This document shows, one piece after another, positions 53,006 to 61,656 of a stretch of DNA of 64,000 nucleotides (its first letter is position 1; the number at the start of each line of letters is the position of its first letter). A model generated the notes under the pieces. The model was not told the origin of the DNA. It did not search any database and saw nothing but the letters and a program-made list of their open reading frames with translations. A program made the translations under genes and the position numbers. Origin of the DNA: Chthoniobacter sp. (GTDB lineage Bacteria > Verrucomicrobiota > Verrucomicrobiia > Chthoniobacterales > Chthoniobacteraceae); contig JAIOPH010000032.1 of the NCBI GenBank assembly GCA_021414005.1, positions 62,001-126,000 of the forward strand. Reading direction: 5' to 3'.

Positions 53006-54256
53006 TTACCTCGCGCTCCGCGCCTTCACTTTCGCGCCGTCGGCCACGGCGTCCGGTGGGTGGAGGATTACGGTCTGACCTTGGTCCAGGCCGGAGCGCA
53101 CCTCGGCGGTGATCCCGTTGTTGTGCGCGATTTCGACTTTCGTCAGGCGCGCCTGGCCGCCAGTGAGGACGAAGGTCATCCAGTCATTGCCACGGCGGAA
53201 AAGCGCGCCGGTGGGAACCTGCAGCACGCGCTCGCCGTGCCAGGTGAGGATGCGCGCCTCGACGCGAAAGCGGTCCCCGAGCGGGTGCGTGGCAGGGATC
53301 GGATCGGTGAAATCCACACGCACTTTCACACGCTGCTCCTCGACGCCGAGAGCGCTGATTTTCGTGTAGCCGCCGGGCTCGACGACGGTGACTTTCCCGC
53401 GCAGCGGAGCGTCGCCGCCCCATTGCTCGATGGAAACCTCCGCGCCGGTTTGCACGCCCACGGCGTCGCTGGAGAGCAGTTCGATCTCGGCTTCGAGATC
53501 GGTGGGATCGCCGACTTCCATGATCGGCACGCCCGCGACCACAGTGCGCGCGCTCTCCTCGGCGACATTGAGCACGAAGCCAGTGACAGGCGCGGTGAGC
53601 GTAAGCGGCGCGGCGTTGGCGGTCGCGGGATTTTGCGCCTGCATGAGCGCGGCCTGCGCCTGCGCGCGTTCGAAGTCCGCGACCTTGATCGCAAACTCCG
53701 CGGAGTGCAGTTCGCGCGAAAGCATCGCGACCTGCGCATCGGCGGTGTCCCATTCCTTGGCCGAGATCGCGCCTTTCGCTTTCAGTTCGAAGGCGCGCAC
53801 CTTCTCCTTTTCCGCGAGTTGCAGGCTGGCGCGGACGCGTTCGAGTTCGGACTCGGCGCGCATCTTCGTCGCCTCGGTGGCTTTCACGCGCGCCTCGGCC
53901 TCGGCGGTGCTGCGCGGGTCGAGAAAATTGGCGGGCTGCGCCTGGATCGTGGCCAGCACCGTTTTACCCGCCTCAATTCGATCACCAGCACGTAGCGGGA
54001 TGCGATTCAGGAATCCGGAGATCGGCGGCGAAATGACGTAGCGATGCCGGATGCGCGTCTTGCCTTCTTCGAGCACCGTCACATCGAGCGGGCCGGTGGT
54101 GACGGTCGCGATTTCGACCTCCGCCGGCCGTGGACGGAAACCAGCAATGATGGCGAAAAGCAACGCCGCGCCGATGCCAAACGGGATGAAGCGCCGCCAC
54201 GCGCCGGGCTTCCGCTGCCGGGTCGTGGCGCTCGTCATGGTGGTGGAGGTGTTCAC
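53006..54256 (-). CDS. HlyD/MacA-type efflux adaptor
   Basis: The 416-residue protein has a membrane anchor (FIPFGIGAALLFAIIAGFRP), lipoyl-like halves (RIPLRAGDRIEAGKTVLATI and LTAPVTGFVLNVAEESARTV), a coiled coil (about 90-200) and C-terminal barrel domains. It joins an inner-membrane ABC permease to the outer membrane. ATG 54238 is an alternative start. The FtsX-type permease gene ends 6 bp upstream, so the two are one unit. No ATPase gene is adjacent on either side. Confidence 0.87.
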   Translation of the reverse strand: MNTSTTMTSATTRQRKPGAWRRFIPFGIGAALLFAIIAGFRPRPAEVEIATVTTGPLDVTVLEEGKTRIRHRYVISPPISGFLNRIPLRAGDRIEAGKTVLATIQAQPANFLDPRSTAEAEARVKATEATKMRAESELERVRASLQLAEKEKVRAFELKAKGAISAKEWDTADAQVAMLSRELHSAEFAIKVADFERAQAQAALMQAQNPATANAAPLTLTAPVTGFVLNVAEESARTVVAGVPIMEVGDPTDLEAEIELLSSDAVGVQTGAEVSIEQWGGDAPLRGKVTVVEPGGYTKISALGVEEQRVKVRVDFTDPIPATHPLGDRFRVEARILTWHGERVLQVPTGALFRRGNDWMTFVLTGGQARLTKVEIAHNNGITAEVRSGLDQGQTVILHPPDAVADGAKVKARSAR

Positions 54257-54262
54257 AGAAAA

Positions 54263-56626
54263 TCAGTCGTGCGCTTTCAACACGCCGAGCAGATCGAGCC
54301 GGTGAAGGCGGCGGCTGACGACGGCGAAGGAAAAGCCCGCGGACGCCACCACTATGAGCACAGCCGTGGCGTAAGTGCGAGCGGTCAGCACGAGCGGCAG
54401 CCGCACGCTCTCGGTGCTCGCGGTGCCGACGATCCCCTTCGCCAGCAGGCTGCCGATGACCAGTCCGACGGGCAGCGCGAGCAGCGTGAGCAGCGCCAGT
54501 TCGCCGATTAGCACGGCGGCGACTTCGCGGTGGGTGAAGCCGATGACGCGTAGGGTGGCGAGGTCGCGGCTGCGTTCGGAAAGGGCGATGCGCGCGCTGT
54601 TATAGACCACGCCAAACGCGACCACGATCGAGAAGCTGAAGTAGAGCCCCTGCACCATGCCGATCATCTCCGCGGTGCTTTTGCGAAAGCTCGCGCGCAC
54701 CGCGCTTTTGATGCCGAGCGCGGCCACGCGCGGCGCGCGTTTGATCGCGTCGAGAAACTCCGCCCAGCGGCTCTGGTCCACGGTGAGATATGCGCCGCTC
54801 ACGGTCGGCCCCTCGCGCATGAGCCGGCGCAGCGCGCCCACATCCATGTAGGCCGCGAGCCCCGCGTAGTCGGTGACGAGCCCCTGGATGGTCGCCTCGC
54901 ACACCGGGCGGCGGCCCTCCTGCACTTCGATCTCGAGCTTGTCGCCGGGCTGCGCGCCGAGGATTTCCGCGAGCTTCGCCGAGACCAGCAAACCGTCCGG
55001 CGGCAGCGCGAGCGGACGCCCTTTTTCATCGAGCATCCGGTTCAGCGTGGCGTCGCGCGGCACGCCGGTGATGGCGATCCGCCGCGTGCGATGCCCAAAG
55101 CGCACGCGCGCCGGCACGCCGCGAAACGGCTCCGCTTTCACCACGCCCGGCAGGTGCTGCATGTCGCTCAGCGCCGATGCCGAGCCCGGCTCGATGAGGC
55201 TGATCGTCACGTCCTGCCGCTGCGCGTCCTGCCACTGCACCTCGATGAGATAGTTGATCGCTTCGCGCATCGAGCCCGGCACCACCGGGATGCCCGTGGC
55301 CAGCGCCAGCCCGAACGCCGTGAACGCCGCCTGCCACGGCTTGCGTTCGAGATTTCTCAGCGCCATGCGGAAAGACGGTGACGCCAGCCGCGCCAGACCG
55401 AGCCTTTCCAAAAGCGACGCGCGAAACTCCGCCGGCGGCTCCGGGCGCATCGCCTCCGCCGGAGGCAGCCGCACCGCCTGCCGCACCGCGCCGATCACGC
55501 CGAGAAACGCCGCGCCCGCGCTGACCACCAACGCCGCGGCCAGCGCCTGCGTGTCGGGATGAAACACGAGTAGCGGAAAGCGGAAAAAGCGGTGATACAC
55601 GAGGACGATATTCGTGCCCAGCCACACGCCCGCCACGCTGCCCACGACAAGGCCAAAGACCACGATGACCAGCGCGAATTTCAAATAATGCACGCCGACC
55701 TGCCGCGACGAATAGCCGAACGCCTTGAGCTGCGCGATCTGCTCCCGCTGCAGCCGCACCAGCCGAGTCAGCACCGCGCTGCTCATAAAGGCCGCGATGC
55801 TCAGAAACACCGCCGGAAAAGCAAACGACAGCGTGCGCAGAATGTTGATCTCGTCGTCCAGCCGCTTGCCCGAAGCGTGATCCCGCCGGTCATACGCGAT
55901 CAGTCCGCCGTAGGGCGCGAGCGTGCGATCCAGCGCGGCCAGCACCGACGCATTCGCCTCGCCAGGCGCCACATCCACGAGCACGCTGTTGAACGCGCCA
56001 TCAAGCTGAAACGCGTTCGCCAGCTCCCGCTCATTCATCCAGAAAACACCGAACCGCCGGTTGTCTGGCAGTGTGTCGCCGGGCCGCGCCTCGAAAACAT
56101 ATTCCGGCGACAGCGCGATGCCCGTGATGCGCAGCGTCTGCCGCGCGCCGTGGATGATCGCCGCGATTTGCTGCCCCGGCTCAAACCCATGTGCCTCCGC
56201 AAACGCCTCGCCCACCACCACCTCGCCCCGGCTGCCCCGCTCCGGCAGCCGCCCGCGCCGGAGGAAAAGCGTGTGCAACTGCGGCGGGCGGTCGTCGGGG
56301 ATCGAAATGATCGTCCCGTCCGCCGGCTCCGCCAGCCCCGGCAGATCTAGCGTCACCTTGCCCGTCACCCGCGTCTCCACCGCCGCCACTCCCGGCAGCT
56401 CCGCCAGCCGCGTGCGCAGCGCATTCGGCGCGCGCTTCAGATCGCAAAAGACATCCGCAAACCGATGCCTCGCATAATAGGCATCGCGCGTCGTCTCCAG
56501 CGACACGATCAGGCTGCGCGTCGTAATCATCATCGCCAGCCCGCACGCCATAATGATCCCCACGGCCAACATCTGCCCCTTCATCTTGCCGATGTCGCGG
56601 AGCAGTTTGAGATCGAGCGGGGCCAT
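54263..56626 (-). CDS. FtsX-family ABC transporter permease, two-module
   Basis: The 787-residue membrane protein has two FtsX-like modules, each with a periplasmic domain and helices. N-terminal helix: GQMLAVGIIMACGLAMMI; first module helices include FPAVFLSIAAFMSSAVLTRL. The second module ends in YSFSIVVAFGVVYNSARI, RDLATLRVIGFTHREVAAVL and LTLLALPVGLVIGSLLAKGI. Such permeases act in lipoprotein or macrolide-type export with a MacA-like adaptor, which follows 6 bp downstream. The cognate ATP-binding subunit is not in the window. Confidence 0.88.
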   Translation of the reverse strand: MAPLDLKLLRDIGKMKGQMLAVGIIMACGLAMMITTRSLIVSLETTRDAYYARHRFADVFCDLKRAPNALRTRLAELPGVAAVETRVTGKVTLDLPGLAEPADGTIISIPDDRPPQLHTLFLRRGRLPERGSRGEVVVGEAFAEAHGFEPGQQIAAIIHGARQTLRITGIALSPEYVFEARPGDTLPDNRRFGVFWMNERELANAFQLDGAFNSVLVDVAPGEANASVLAALDRTLAPYGGLIAYDRRDHASGKRLDDEINILRTLSFAFPAVFLSIAAFMSSAVLTRLVRLQREQIAQLKAFGYSSRQVGVHYLKFALVIVVFGLVVGSVAGVWLGTNIVLVYHRFFRFPLLVFHPDTQALAAALVVSAGAAFLGVIGAVRQAVRLPPAEAMRPEPPAEFRASLLERLGLARLASPSFRMALRNLERKPWQAAFTAFGLALATGIPVVPGSMREAINYLIEVQWQDAQRQDVTISLIEPGSASALSDMQHLPGVVKAEPFRGVPARVRFGHRTRRIAITGVPRDATLNRMLDEKGRPLALPPDGLLVSAKLAEILGAQPGDKLEIEVQEGRRPVCEATIQGLVTDYAGLAAYMDVGALRRLMREGPTVSGAYLTVDQSRWAEFLDAIKRAPRVAALGIKSAVRASFRKSTAEMIGMVQGLYFSFSIVVAFGVVYNSARIALSERSRDLATLRVIGFTHREVAAVLIGELALLTLLALPVGLVIGSLLAKGIVGTASTESVRLPLVLTARTYATAVLIVVASAGFSFAVVSRRLHRLDLLGVLKAHD

Positions 56627-56665
56627 GGACTGACGGATGACGAATCAGCCGCGCGTGCAATACCG

Positions 56666-57100
56666 CTAAGGCAGAACCGTGAACCCCACCAGCAGCGCCG
56701 CCGCGCGCTGGCGGCCATCCGCGATGACAAACTCCGTCTCGCCTGCGACTTTGGCTGAGGCCAGATGCAGCGCATCATTGGTGCGGATGAAAACCGGCGG
56801 CGTTTGAGACAGACACGCCTCCATTACCGCCGAGAACTCTCTTTCCACAGCCATGCCGTCCTCCTGGATAACGATGTTACCAGCGGCGATGTCCGTGGAG
56901 ATTTCTCGCAACAACGCCAACGCTTCCTCCGGCGGGAGCAGTCCCGCGGCCTCGCGTCGGCGAAACATTGTCCAAGCTTCGTAACGTGAGAGGCGGGCGG
57001 TAAACAACCGAATATCGGCACCCGTCATTGCCTGAAACCGCGCCGAGTCCGGCTCCTGCACATAGAGTTTCACCAATGCCGACGTATCCCAGTAGCTCAT
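56666..57100 (-). CDS. PIN-domain toxin (VapC-like)
   Basis: The 144-residue protein has the four PIN acidic residues: Asp in YWDTSALVKLYV, Glu in ARLSRYEAW, Asp in RTNDALHLASAK and Asp in FVIADGRQRA. VapC toxins are RNases that cut tRNA or rRNA. It begins 2 bp after the upstream small antitoxin-like gene, the normal antitoxin-first order. Confidence 0.85.
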   Translation of the reverse strand: MSYWDTSALVKLYVQEPDSARFQAMTGADIRLFTARLSRYEAWTMFRRREAAGLLPPEEALALLREISTDIAAGNIVIQEDGMAVEREFSAVMEACLSQTPPVFIRTNDALHLASAKVAGETEFVIADGRQRAAALLVGFTVLP

Positions 57101-57102
57101 CG

Positions 57103-57375
57103 TCAGCAGCGATCCTCGCGAATCTCATCCCACATCTGCTGCGATGACATTCCAGTCTTGTCGGTCACACCACGCGCACGAATTTTCTCCAGCCGCTCCA
57201 GCCACGTCCGATGTTCCACGATGCCTGCCTTTCCCGCCTCTGCTGTCGCCTCATCCACCACCACCTGCCCGTCCGCCGCCGCCACGCGGTAGCGCCGGTG
57301 CGGGCCCGGATGCGGCAGCAGCGAGGGCGGCAGCCGCAAAGCTCCCGTTTCATCAGCTTCGAGGATCGTGCTCAT
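57103..57375 (-). CDS. Putative VapB-like antitoxin
   Basis: The 90-residue product from ATG 57375 (MSTILEADETGALRLPPSLL) begins like an AbrB-type swapped-hairpin DNA-binding domain, with a VVVDEATAEAG strand/turn, and ends in an acidic helix (SSQQMWDEIREDRC) that would block the toxin. It is upstream of and nearly abutting the PIN gene. A longer frame to 57498 is unlike the family. Confidence 0.7.
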   Translation of the reverse strand: MSTILEADETGALRLPPSLLPHPGPHRRYRVAAADGQVVVDEATAEAGKAGIVEHRTWLERLEKIRARGVTDKTGMSSQQMWDEIREDRC

Positions 57376-57516
57376 GGCGGGGAAAGTAGCACACCGCGCC
57401 CGCAGGCGACAAGCGGGCCGGCTCTCATGGCGAAAAAGGAGAGCGCGATTCACAGGCTGCGGTGGCGGCGCTTGGCGAAGCAGAGTTTTCGAGGACAAGG
57501 GCGTGCCAGGTGAAAC

Positions 57517-57795
57517 TTATTCGCGGTCTGGCGCGATCGCTGGTGGGAGGGTGCGCAATTCAGGCGGGCGAAGATCGAGCCGCCAATCCGGGATGAAGGC
57601 ACAGCCTCCCGAGATGATCCCCGCGAAGAGGCAGACCAAACCAAGAACCAATATCATCGCTGCGGAGAGCAATTCGAATATGCCGAATTTTTGAGCCCGT
57701 ATGATGTCGTGCACGTTCCGCAGCAAAAGGACGCCAGCCGCCCCGGCGATGGCCGTAACCGGGAGGTAAGCAAAGACCACGTCGGCGGGGTTCAT
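57517..57795 (-). CDS. Small membrane protein, two helices
   Basis: The 92-residue product (MNPADVVFAYLPVTAIAGAA) has two membrane helices (VTAIAGAAGVLLL; AAMILVLGLVCLFAGIIS) and an arginine/proline-rich tail. It starts 2 bp after the next small membrane gene's stop codon and belongs to the SPFH operon. Function unknown. Confidence 0.6.
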   Translation of the reverse strand: MNPADVVFAYLPVTAIAGAAGVLLLRNVHDIIRAQKFGIFELLSAAMILVLGLVCLFAGIISGGCAFIPDWRLDLRPPELRTLPPAIAPDRE

Positions 57796-57797
57796 GG

Positions 57798-57998
57798 TTA
57801 ATCGAGAGGAATAACGAATGAGGTGTAGACCAAGACTCCCGCGAAAATGAAACAGGCCAAGCCGAAAAGGGAAAGTAGGACGGCGAGCACGATGCGCCAC
57901 CATCTCCGCTCGGGGCTGCTGATGATTTTCCTAGCCAGCCAGACGAAGATCCCGCCCACCGAGGCGATGCCCACACCTAACATGAATAGGGGTGCCAT
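57798..57998 (-). CDS. Small membrane protein, two helices
   Basis: The 66-residue product has two hydrophobic helices (LFMLGVGIASVGGIFVWL and IVLAVLLSLFGLACFIFAGV) separated by a basic loop. It is 9 bp from the zinc-ribbon gene and 2 bp from the following gene. Function unknown. Confidence 0.6.
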   Translation of the reverse strand: MAPLFMLGVGIASVGGIFVWLARKIISSPERRWWRIVLAVLLSLFGLACFIFAGVLVYTSFVIPLD

Positions 57999-58007
57999 CG
58001 CGGCCAG

Positions 58008-59111
58008 CTACCGATTTTGTGCCAGCGAAAAAAGGATACCGAGGACGATGAGCGCGGCTATTACGGCGAGGGTTATTTTTACCCAGCTCAGCGGATGCTT
58101 GCCGGCGATGGTGCCGGTGTAGCCGTTGACGACGACTTGGTAACTCCGGGAGCCGTAATTGTAAGCGACGATCCAGATGGGGACTAGGATGTGCTTGAAG
58201 GTCTCGGCGCGGTAGTCGGCGGCGACTTGGAGACCGCGATGGGTGTCGCCGGGGACCGCGGCATCGCAGCGGCGCTCGATCTCGGCGTCCATGCGGGCGC
58301 GGGCGTCGCGGGCGGCGGCGGCGAGGTCGATCTGGTATTGCTCCACGACCCAGCCGCTGAGGTAGCCGGGGTCGTAGGGCTTGAGGTCGGTGGTGGTGGG
58401 AAAGGGCTCGATTTTGCGCAGCAACTCGGCGGGCACGCCGCGGGAGCCGGGCACGAGGGCGTCGTCGAAAGCGTGATCGAGGGTGCCGCTGCTGGATTGC
58501 CAGCGGGTGTGCTGGACCTGGCGGGTTTGCTGGCGACCGTTCGAGTCGGTGTAGGACTCGGTTTCGTAGTAGTGGTAGCCGCTCTCGGCGGTCCACTCGG
58601 CGTGGACTTGGGCGTCGAAGGTCCAATACGGGAGATAGACGCCGTGCAGGGTGTCGGTCAGGGCCCGGCCCTTGAGGGCGTTGGGCGCGAACCAGCGGTT
58701 GCCATACCAAGTGCGAACGAGGTCGCGGACATCGGTGGTGGAAAGGCGGAACTCGAGCAGACTTTCGGGCCGGATCGGCGCTTTGATTTCCTCGAAGGGA
58801 ATGAGCGACGACGAACCGCAGAAGTCGCAGCGCTGGGCGACGCGGGTGGGGTCGAAGACGGTGACGGCCTGACAGCTCTGGCACTTGACGGATTGCTTTT
58901 CGGCGGCCCAGCCGCGCTGGTCCTCGGGGATGCGGTCGAGGAAGGTGGCGAGGTCGTGCTCGGGGATGGGACCTTCGCCGGGCTTCGGCGGCTCCATGGG
59001 CGCGGCGGTGCCGCAAAAGGGACAGACGAGCGCTTTCTTCGCGGCGTTCCACTGCGCCTCGCCGCCACAGGATGGGCACGCGAATTTTGACTTGGCGGTG
59101 ATCTCGGACAT
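58008..59111 (-). CDS. Zinc-ribbon membrane protein of the SPFH operon
   Basis: The 367-residue protein has two N-terminal zinc ribbons: CPSCGGEAQW with CPFCGTAA, and CQSCQAVTVFD with CDFCGSSSL. A middle domain (DLVRTWYGNRWFAPN; DTLHGVYLPYWTFDAQVHAE) and one C-terminal membrane helix (ITLAVIAALIVLGILFSLA) follow. Proteins of this kind are often encoded beside SPFH proteins and sometimes mis-annotated as helicases because of the ribbons. It probably sits at the membrane with the SPFH scaffold. Confidence 0.8.
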   Translation of the reverse strand: MSEITAKSKFACPSCGGEAQWNAAKKALVCPFCGTAAPMEPPKPGEGPIPEHDLATFLDRIPEDQRGWAAEKQSVKCQSCQAVTVFDPTRVAQRCDFCGSSSLIPFEEIKAPIRPESLLEFRLSTTDVRDLVRTWYGNRWFAPNALKGRALTDTLHGVYLPYWTFDAQVHAEWTAESGYHYYETESYTDSNGRQQTRQVQHTRWQSSSGTLDHAFDDALVPGSRGVPAELLRKIEPFPTTTDLKPYDPGYLSGWVVEQYQIDLAAAARDARARMDAEIERRCDAAVPGDTHRGLQVAADYRAETFKHILVPIWIVAYNYGSRSYQVVVNGYTGTIAGKHPLSWVKITLAVIAALIVLGILFSLAQNR

Positions 59112-59145
59112 GACGGTGCGGCCTACGCGGGCGGCTGCGGAGCCG

Positions 59146-59403
59146 CTAGGGCGCTGGCTCGGCAGGTGGCGCGGCGGGACCGGGCGGAGCCACCGCCGGC
59201 ACCGGCGTGGCCGGAGCGGGCGTGGTTTTCGCGGCGGGAATCTTGCGCGGCGGCGGCTTCAGCGGCTCGATCCCGCGCGACATGAAATAGCCGGCGATGC
59301 AGACGATGAAGAGCGCGATGATCCCGAGGACGAGCAGGACTTCGAGCAGCGTGAAACCGCGGGCGCGGCGGGTCGAGGCAAGCATGAGGCGTGAACGGAT
59401 CAC
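59146..59403 (-). CDS. Small prepilin-like protein
   Basis: The 85-residue protein has a type IV pilin/pseudopilin leader: RARGFTLLEVLLVLGIIALF, with cleavage expected after Gly and Glu at +5. There is no pilin body; the helix is followed only by a Pro/Ala-rich tail. It lies between the SPFH gene (20 bp away) and the zinc-ribbon gene (35 bp away). It could be processed by the general prepilin peptidase. Confidence 0.7.
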   Translation of the reverse strand: MIRSRLMLASTRRARGFTLLEVLLVLGIIALFIVCIAGYFMSRGIEPLKPPPRKIPAAKTTPAPATPVPAVAPPGPAAPPAEPAP

Positions 59404-59422
59404 GAAGGGAGCGGACTTCGGT

Positions 59423-60496
59423 CTAGCTCTTCAGAAATTCATCCAGCGCGGTGCGAGTGATGCGCCAGGCCGTGCCGATTTTCTTGCCCTTCAGGTCGCC
59501 CGCTTCGAGCGTCGCCAGCACGTCAGCCTCGCTCACACCGAGCACTTTCGCGGCGTCTGCCGGGCTCAGCAGTTCGGGCGTCGCCGCAGCAGCGGTCGGC
59601 AAAGGCGGCGGCGCTCCCGCGGCGGGCGTGGTCTGCGCGCCGATGCCGCCGCTCTGCTGCATCATCTGCTGCGCCATGGCCATGCCCACGGCCATCTCCG
59701 TGGCCATGCCGCCGGCTCCCCCACCCTGTCCGCTACCCATGCCCTGGGCCATTTGGAATTTCACGTAGTCGTTGAGATTGCCGACCGCCGCCATGGACGA
59801 ACGCTTGTCGATCGCCGCCTCGACCTCCGGCGGCAGGCTCACGTTTTCCACCACGAAAGTGGCGAACTCGATTCCGTATTTCGCCGTCGTCACCGGATTG
59901 ATCAGCGGTAGCAGCGCGCCGCCGAGTTCGCTGTACTGCGTGGCCACGTCGAGCACCGGGATTTTCGCCTGCGCCAGCGCTTCGCTGAAAAGCGAAACGA
60001 TCCGCGAGCGCATGGTATCGGCGAATTCATCGAGCCGGAAATGGTGATCGCTGCCCGCGACCTCCTTCAAAAAGAGCTTCGGGTCGGTGATGCGAAAATC
60101 GTACGTGCCAAAGGCCCGCGCGCGGACGATGCCGAAGTCGTTGTCGCGCATCATCACCGGGTTGGAGGTGCCCCATTTGTTGCCGGTGAAAAGGCGCGTG
60201 GTGACGTAATACACGTCGGCTTTGAACGGCGTATTGAAGCCGTATTTCCAGCCCTTGAGCGTGGCGAGGACGGGGATGTTGTCGGTGGTCAGGGTGTGCT
60301 TGCCCGGGCCGAAGGTGTCGCCGAACTGGCCCAGATACACGAACTGCGCGACCTGCGACTCGCGCACGATGAGCTGCGCGCCGTTCTTGATTTCTTTGTC
60401 CTCGTCCGGCCAGCGGTAGCTGAGCGTGTCGCGCGAATCGTCGGTCCAGTCGATGATCTCGATGAGTTCGCCTTTAATGAAGTCCATGAGTCCCAT
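59423..60496 (-). CDS. SPFH-domain protein with C-terminal excisionase-type HTH
   Basis: From ATG 60496 the 357-residue product has the YdjI-like SPFH domain (VYYVTTRLFTGNKWGTSN; FGTYDFRITDPKLFLKEVAG; PPEVEAAIDKRSSMAAVGNL). A Gly/Met/Gln-rich linker (about 235-300) leads to a C-terminal helix-turn-helix (LSPADAAKVLGVSEADVLAT, then GTAWRITRTALDEFL). SPFH proteins form membrane-associated assemblies; the family more often ends in zinc ribbons, so the HTH is unusual. It leads a five-gene minus-strand series with the prepilin-like, zinc-ribbon and two small membrane genes. Confidence 0.88.
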   Translation of the reverse strand: MGLMDFIKGELIEIIDWTDDSRDTLSYRWPDEDKEIKNGAQLIVRESQVAQFVYLGQFGDTFGPGKHTLTTDNIPVLATLKGWKYGFNTPFKADVYYVTTRLFTGNKWGTSNPVMMRDNDFGIVRARAFGTYDFRITDPKLFLKEVAGSDHHFRLDEFADTMRSRIVSLFSEALAQAKIPVLDVATQYSELGGALLPLINPVTTAKYGIEFATFVVENVSLPPEVEAAIDKRSSMAAVGNLNDYVKFQMAQGMGSGQGGGAGGMATEMAVGMAMAQQMMQQSGGIGAQTTPAAGAPPPLPTAAAATPELLSPADAAKVLGVSEADVLATLEAGDLKGKKIGTAWRITRTALDEFLKS

Positions 60497-60593
60497 AGTG
60501 ATTGCTGTGCTCCTTTCGGTGTTGGTTGAGGGTTGGAAGTTGCGGGCGGAACCGTAGCGGAGCCGCGCGCGGGGGGTCAAAAGAATTGGCGGA

Positions 60594-61571
60594 TCAGCGC
60601 GCGATGACGGTGACTTCGCCAGCGGCGAGCCGGACGACCTTGCCGTCGGCCAGACGGAGGAGGAGGTGGCCGTTTTCATCGAGTTCCTCGGCCCGGCCTT
60701 CGGAGACGACTTCACCGGCGCGGACTTGAATCCAGCGTCCGAGGAGAAAGCTGCGCGCGCCAGCTTCGGCGATGATCGCGGGGAAGTATTCGGCAAGGAG
60801 CGGAAGGCGGACGGCCAGCGCACGGAGGATGGCGGTGGCGAGCGCGGCGCGGTCGAGCGGCGCACCGGCGGTCATGCGCAGCGAGCCGGCGGTCGCGCGG
60901 AGGTCGTCGGGGAAGTCGTCGGGCTCGTGGTTGACATTCACGCCGATGCCGAGCACGGCGAACGGGCCGCCAGTGCTGTCGGCGCCGCTCTCGGCGAGAA
61001 TGCCGGCGACTTTTTTGTCCGCGAGGAAAACGTCGTTCGGCCATTTGATCGCGGACTTTGCGCCGATGGTTTCATCAATCGCCGCGGCCACGGAAACCGC
61101 GGCCCACGTCGTCAGCCGCGCCCATTCCGCCTGCTGTAGCGCGGGGCGCAGGAGCAGCGAAAACCACAGCCCGCGATGCGAGGCCGAGGCCCAGCGCCGG
61201 CCAAAGCGTCCGCGGCCCGCGGTCTGGTGTTCGGCAAAAATGGCGACGCCGCCAGGTGCGCCACTCCGGCCAAGACGCGTGGCAATGTCGTTCGTGGATT
61301 CGGTCTCGGCGAAGATGAGGATTTCGCGAATGAGCGGAGACGCGCCGAGACGTGCGGTGAGATCGTCGGCGATGAGCCGGTCGGGGGCGGCGATGAGACG
61401 GAACCCGAATCCGGGACGGTCCTCGATTTCAAAACCCGCGGCGTTCAGCGCAGCGAGTCCGGCCCGAATGGCGGCGACGCTTTCCCCGAGCTGCGCGGCG
61501 AGATCGCCAGCCGGGAGATGCACCTGCGTTTCGCGCAGCGTGCGGAGAAGACGGGCGTCGAGCGGGTTCAT
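60594..61571 (-). CDS. birA: Biotin-[acetyl-CoA-carboxylase] ligase
   Basis: The 325-residue product from ATG 61571 has an N-terminal winged-helix (LRETQVHLPAGDLAAQL to GFEIEDRPGFGFRLIA) as in bifunctional BirA repressors. The ligase core holds TESTND, AEHQTAGRGRFGRRW for biotinyl-AMP binding and KWPNDVFLADKKVAGILAE. A C-terminal SH3-like domain ends it. It biotinylates carboxylases and may repress biotin genes, none of which is in view. It lies downstream of nadC. Confidence 0.95.
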   Translation of the reverse strand: MNPLDARLLRTLRETQVHLPAGDLAAQLGESVAAIRAGLAALNAAGFEIEDRPGFGFRLIAAPDRLIADDLTARLGASPLIREILIFAETESTNDIATRLGRSGAPGGVAIFAEHQTAGRGRFGRRWASASHRGLWFSLLLRPALQQAEWARLTTWAAVSVAAAIDETIGAKSAIKWPNDVFLADKKVAGILAESGADSTGGPFAVLGIGVNVNHEPDDFPDDLRATAGSLRMTAGAPLDRAALATAILRALAVRLPLLAEYFPAIIAEAGARSFLLGRWIQVRAGEVVSEGRAEELDENGHLLLRLADGKVVRLAAGEVTVIAR

Positions 61572-61583
61572 GCGGACGGAGTG

Positions 61584-61653
61584 GGTCCACGAAAAACACG
61601 AAAGGACACGAAAAGCTCCTCCGCTTTCGTGTCCTCTCGTGCCTTTCGTGACC
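61584..61653. repeat. Imperfect CACGAAA-rich inverted repeat
   Basis: The left arm (61584-61616, words like CACGAAAGGACACGAAAAGC) pairs imperfectly with the right (61623-61653, GCTTTCGTGTCCTCTCGTGC). It fills the nadC-birA gap and could terminate or process the transcript. Confidence 0.7.
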
Positions 61654-61656
61654 ACC

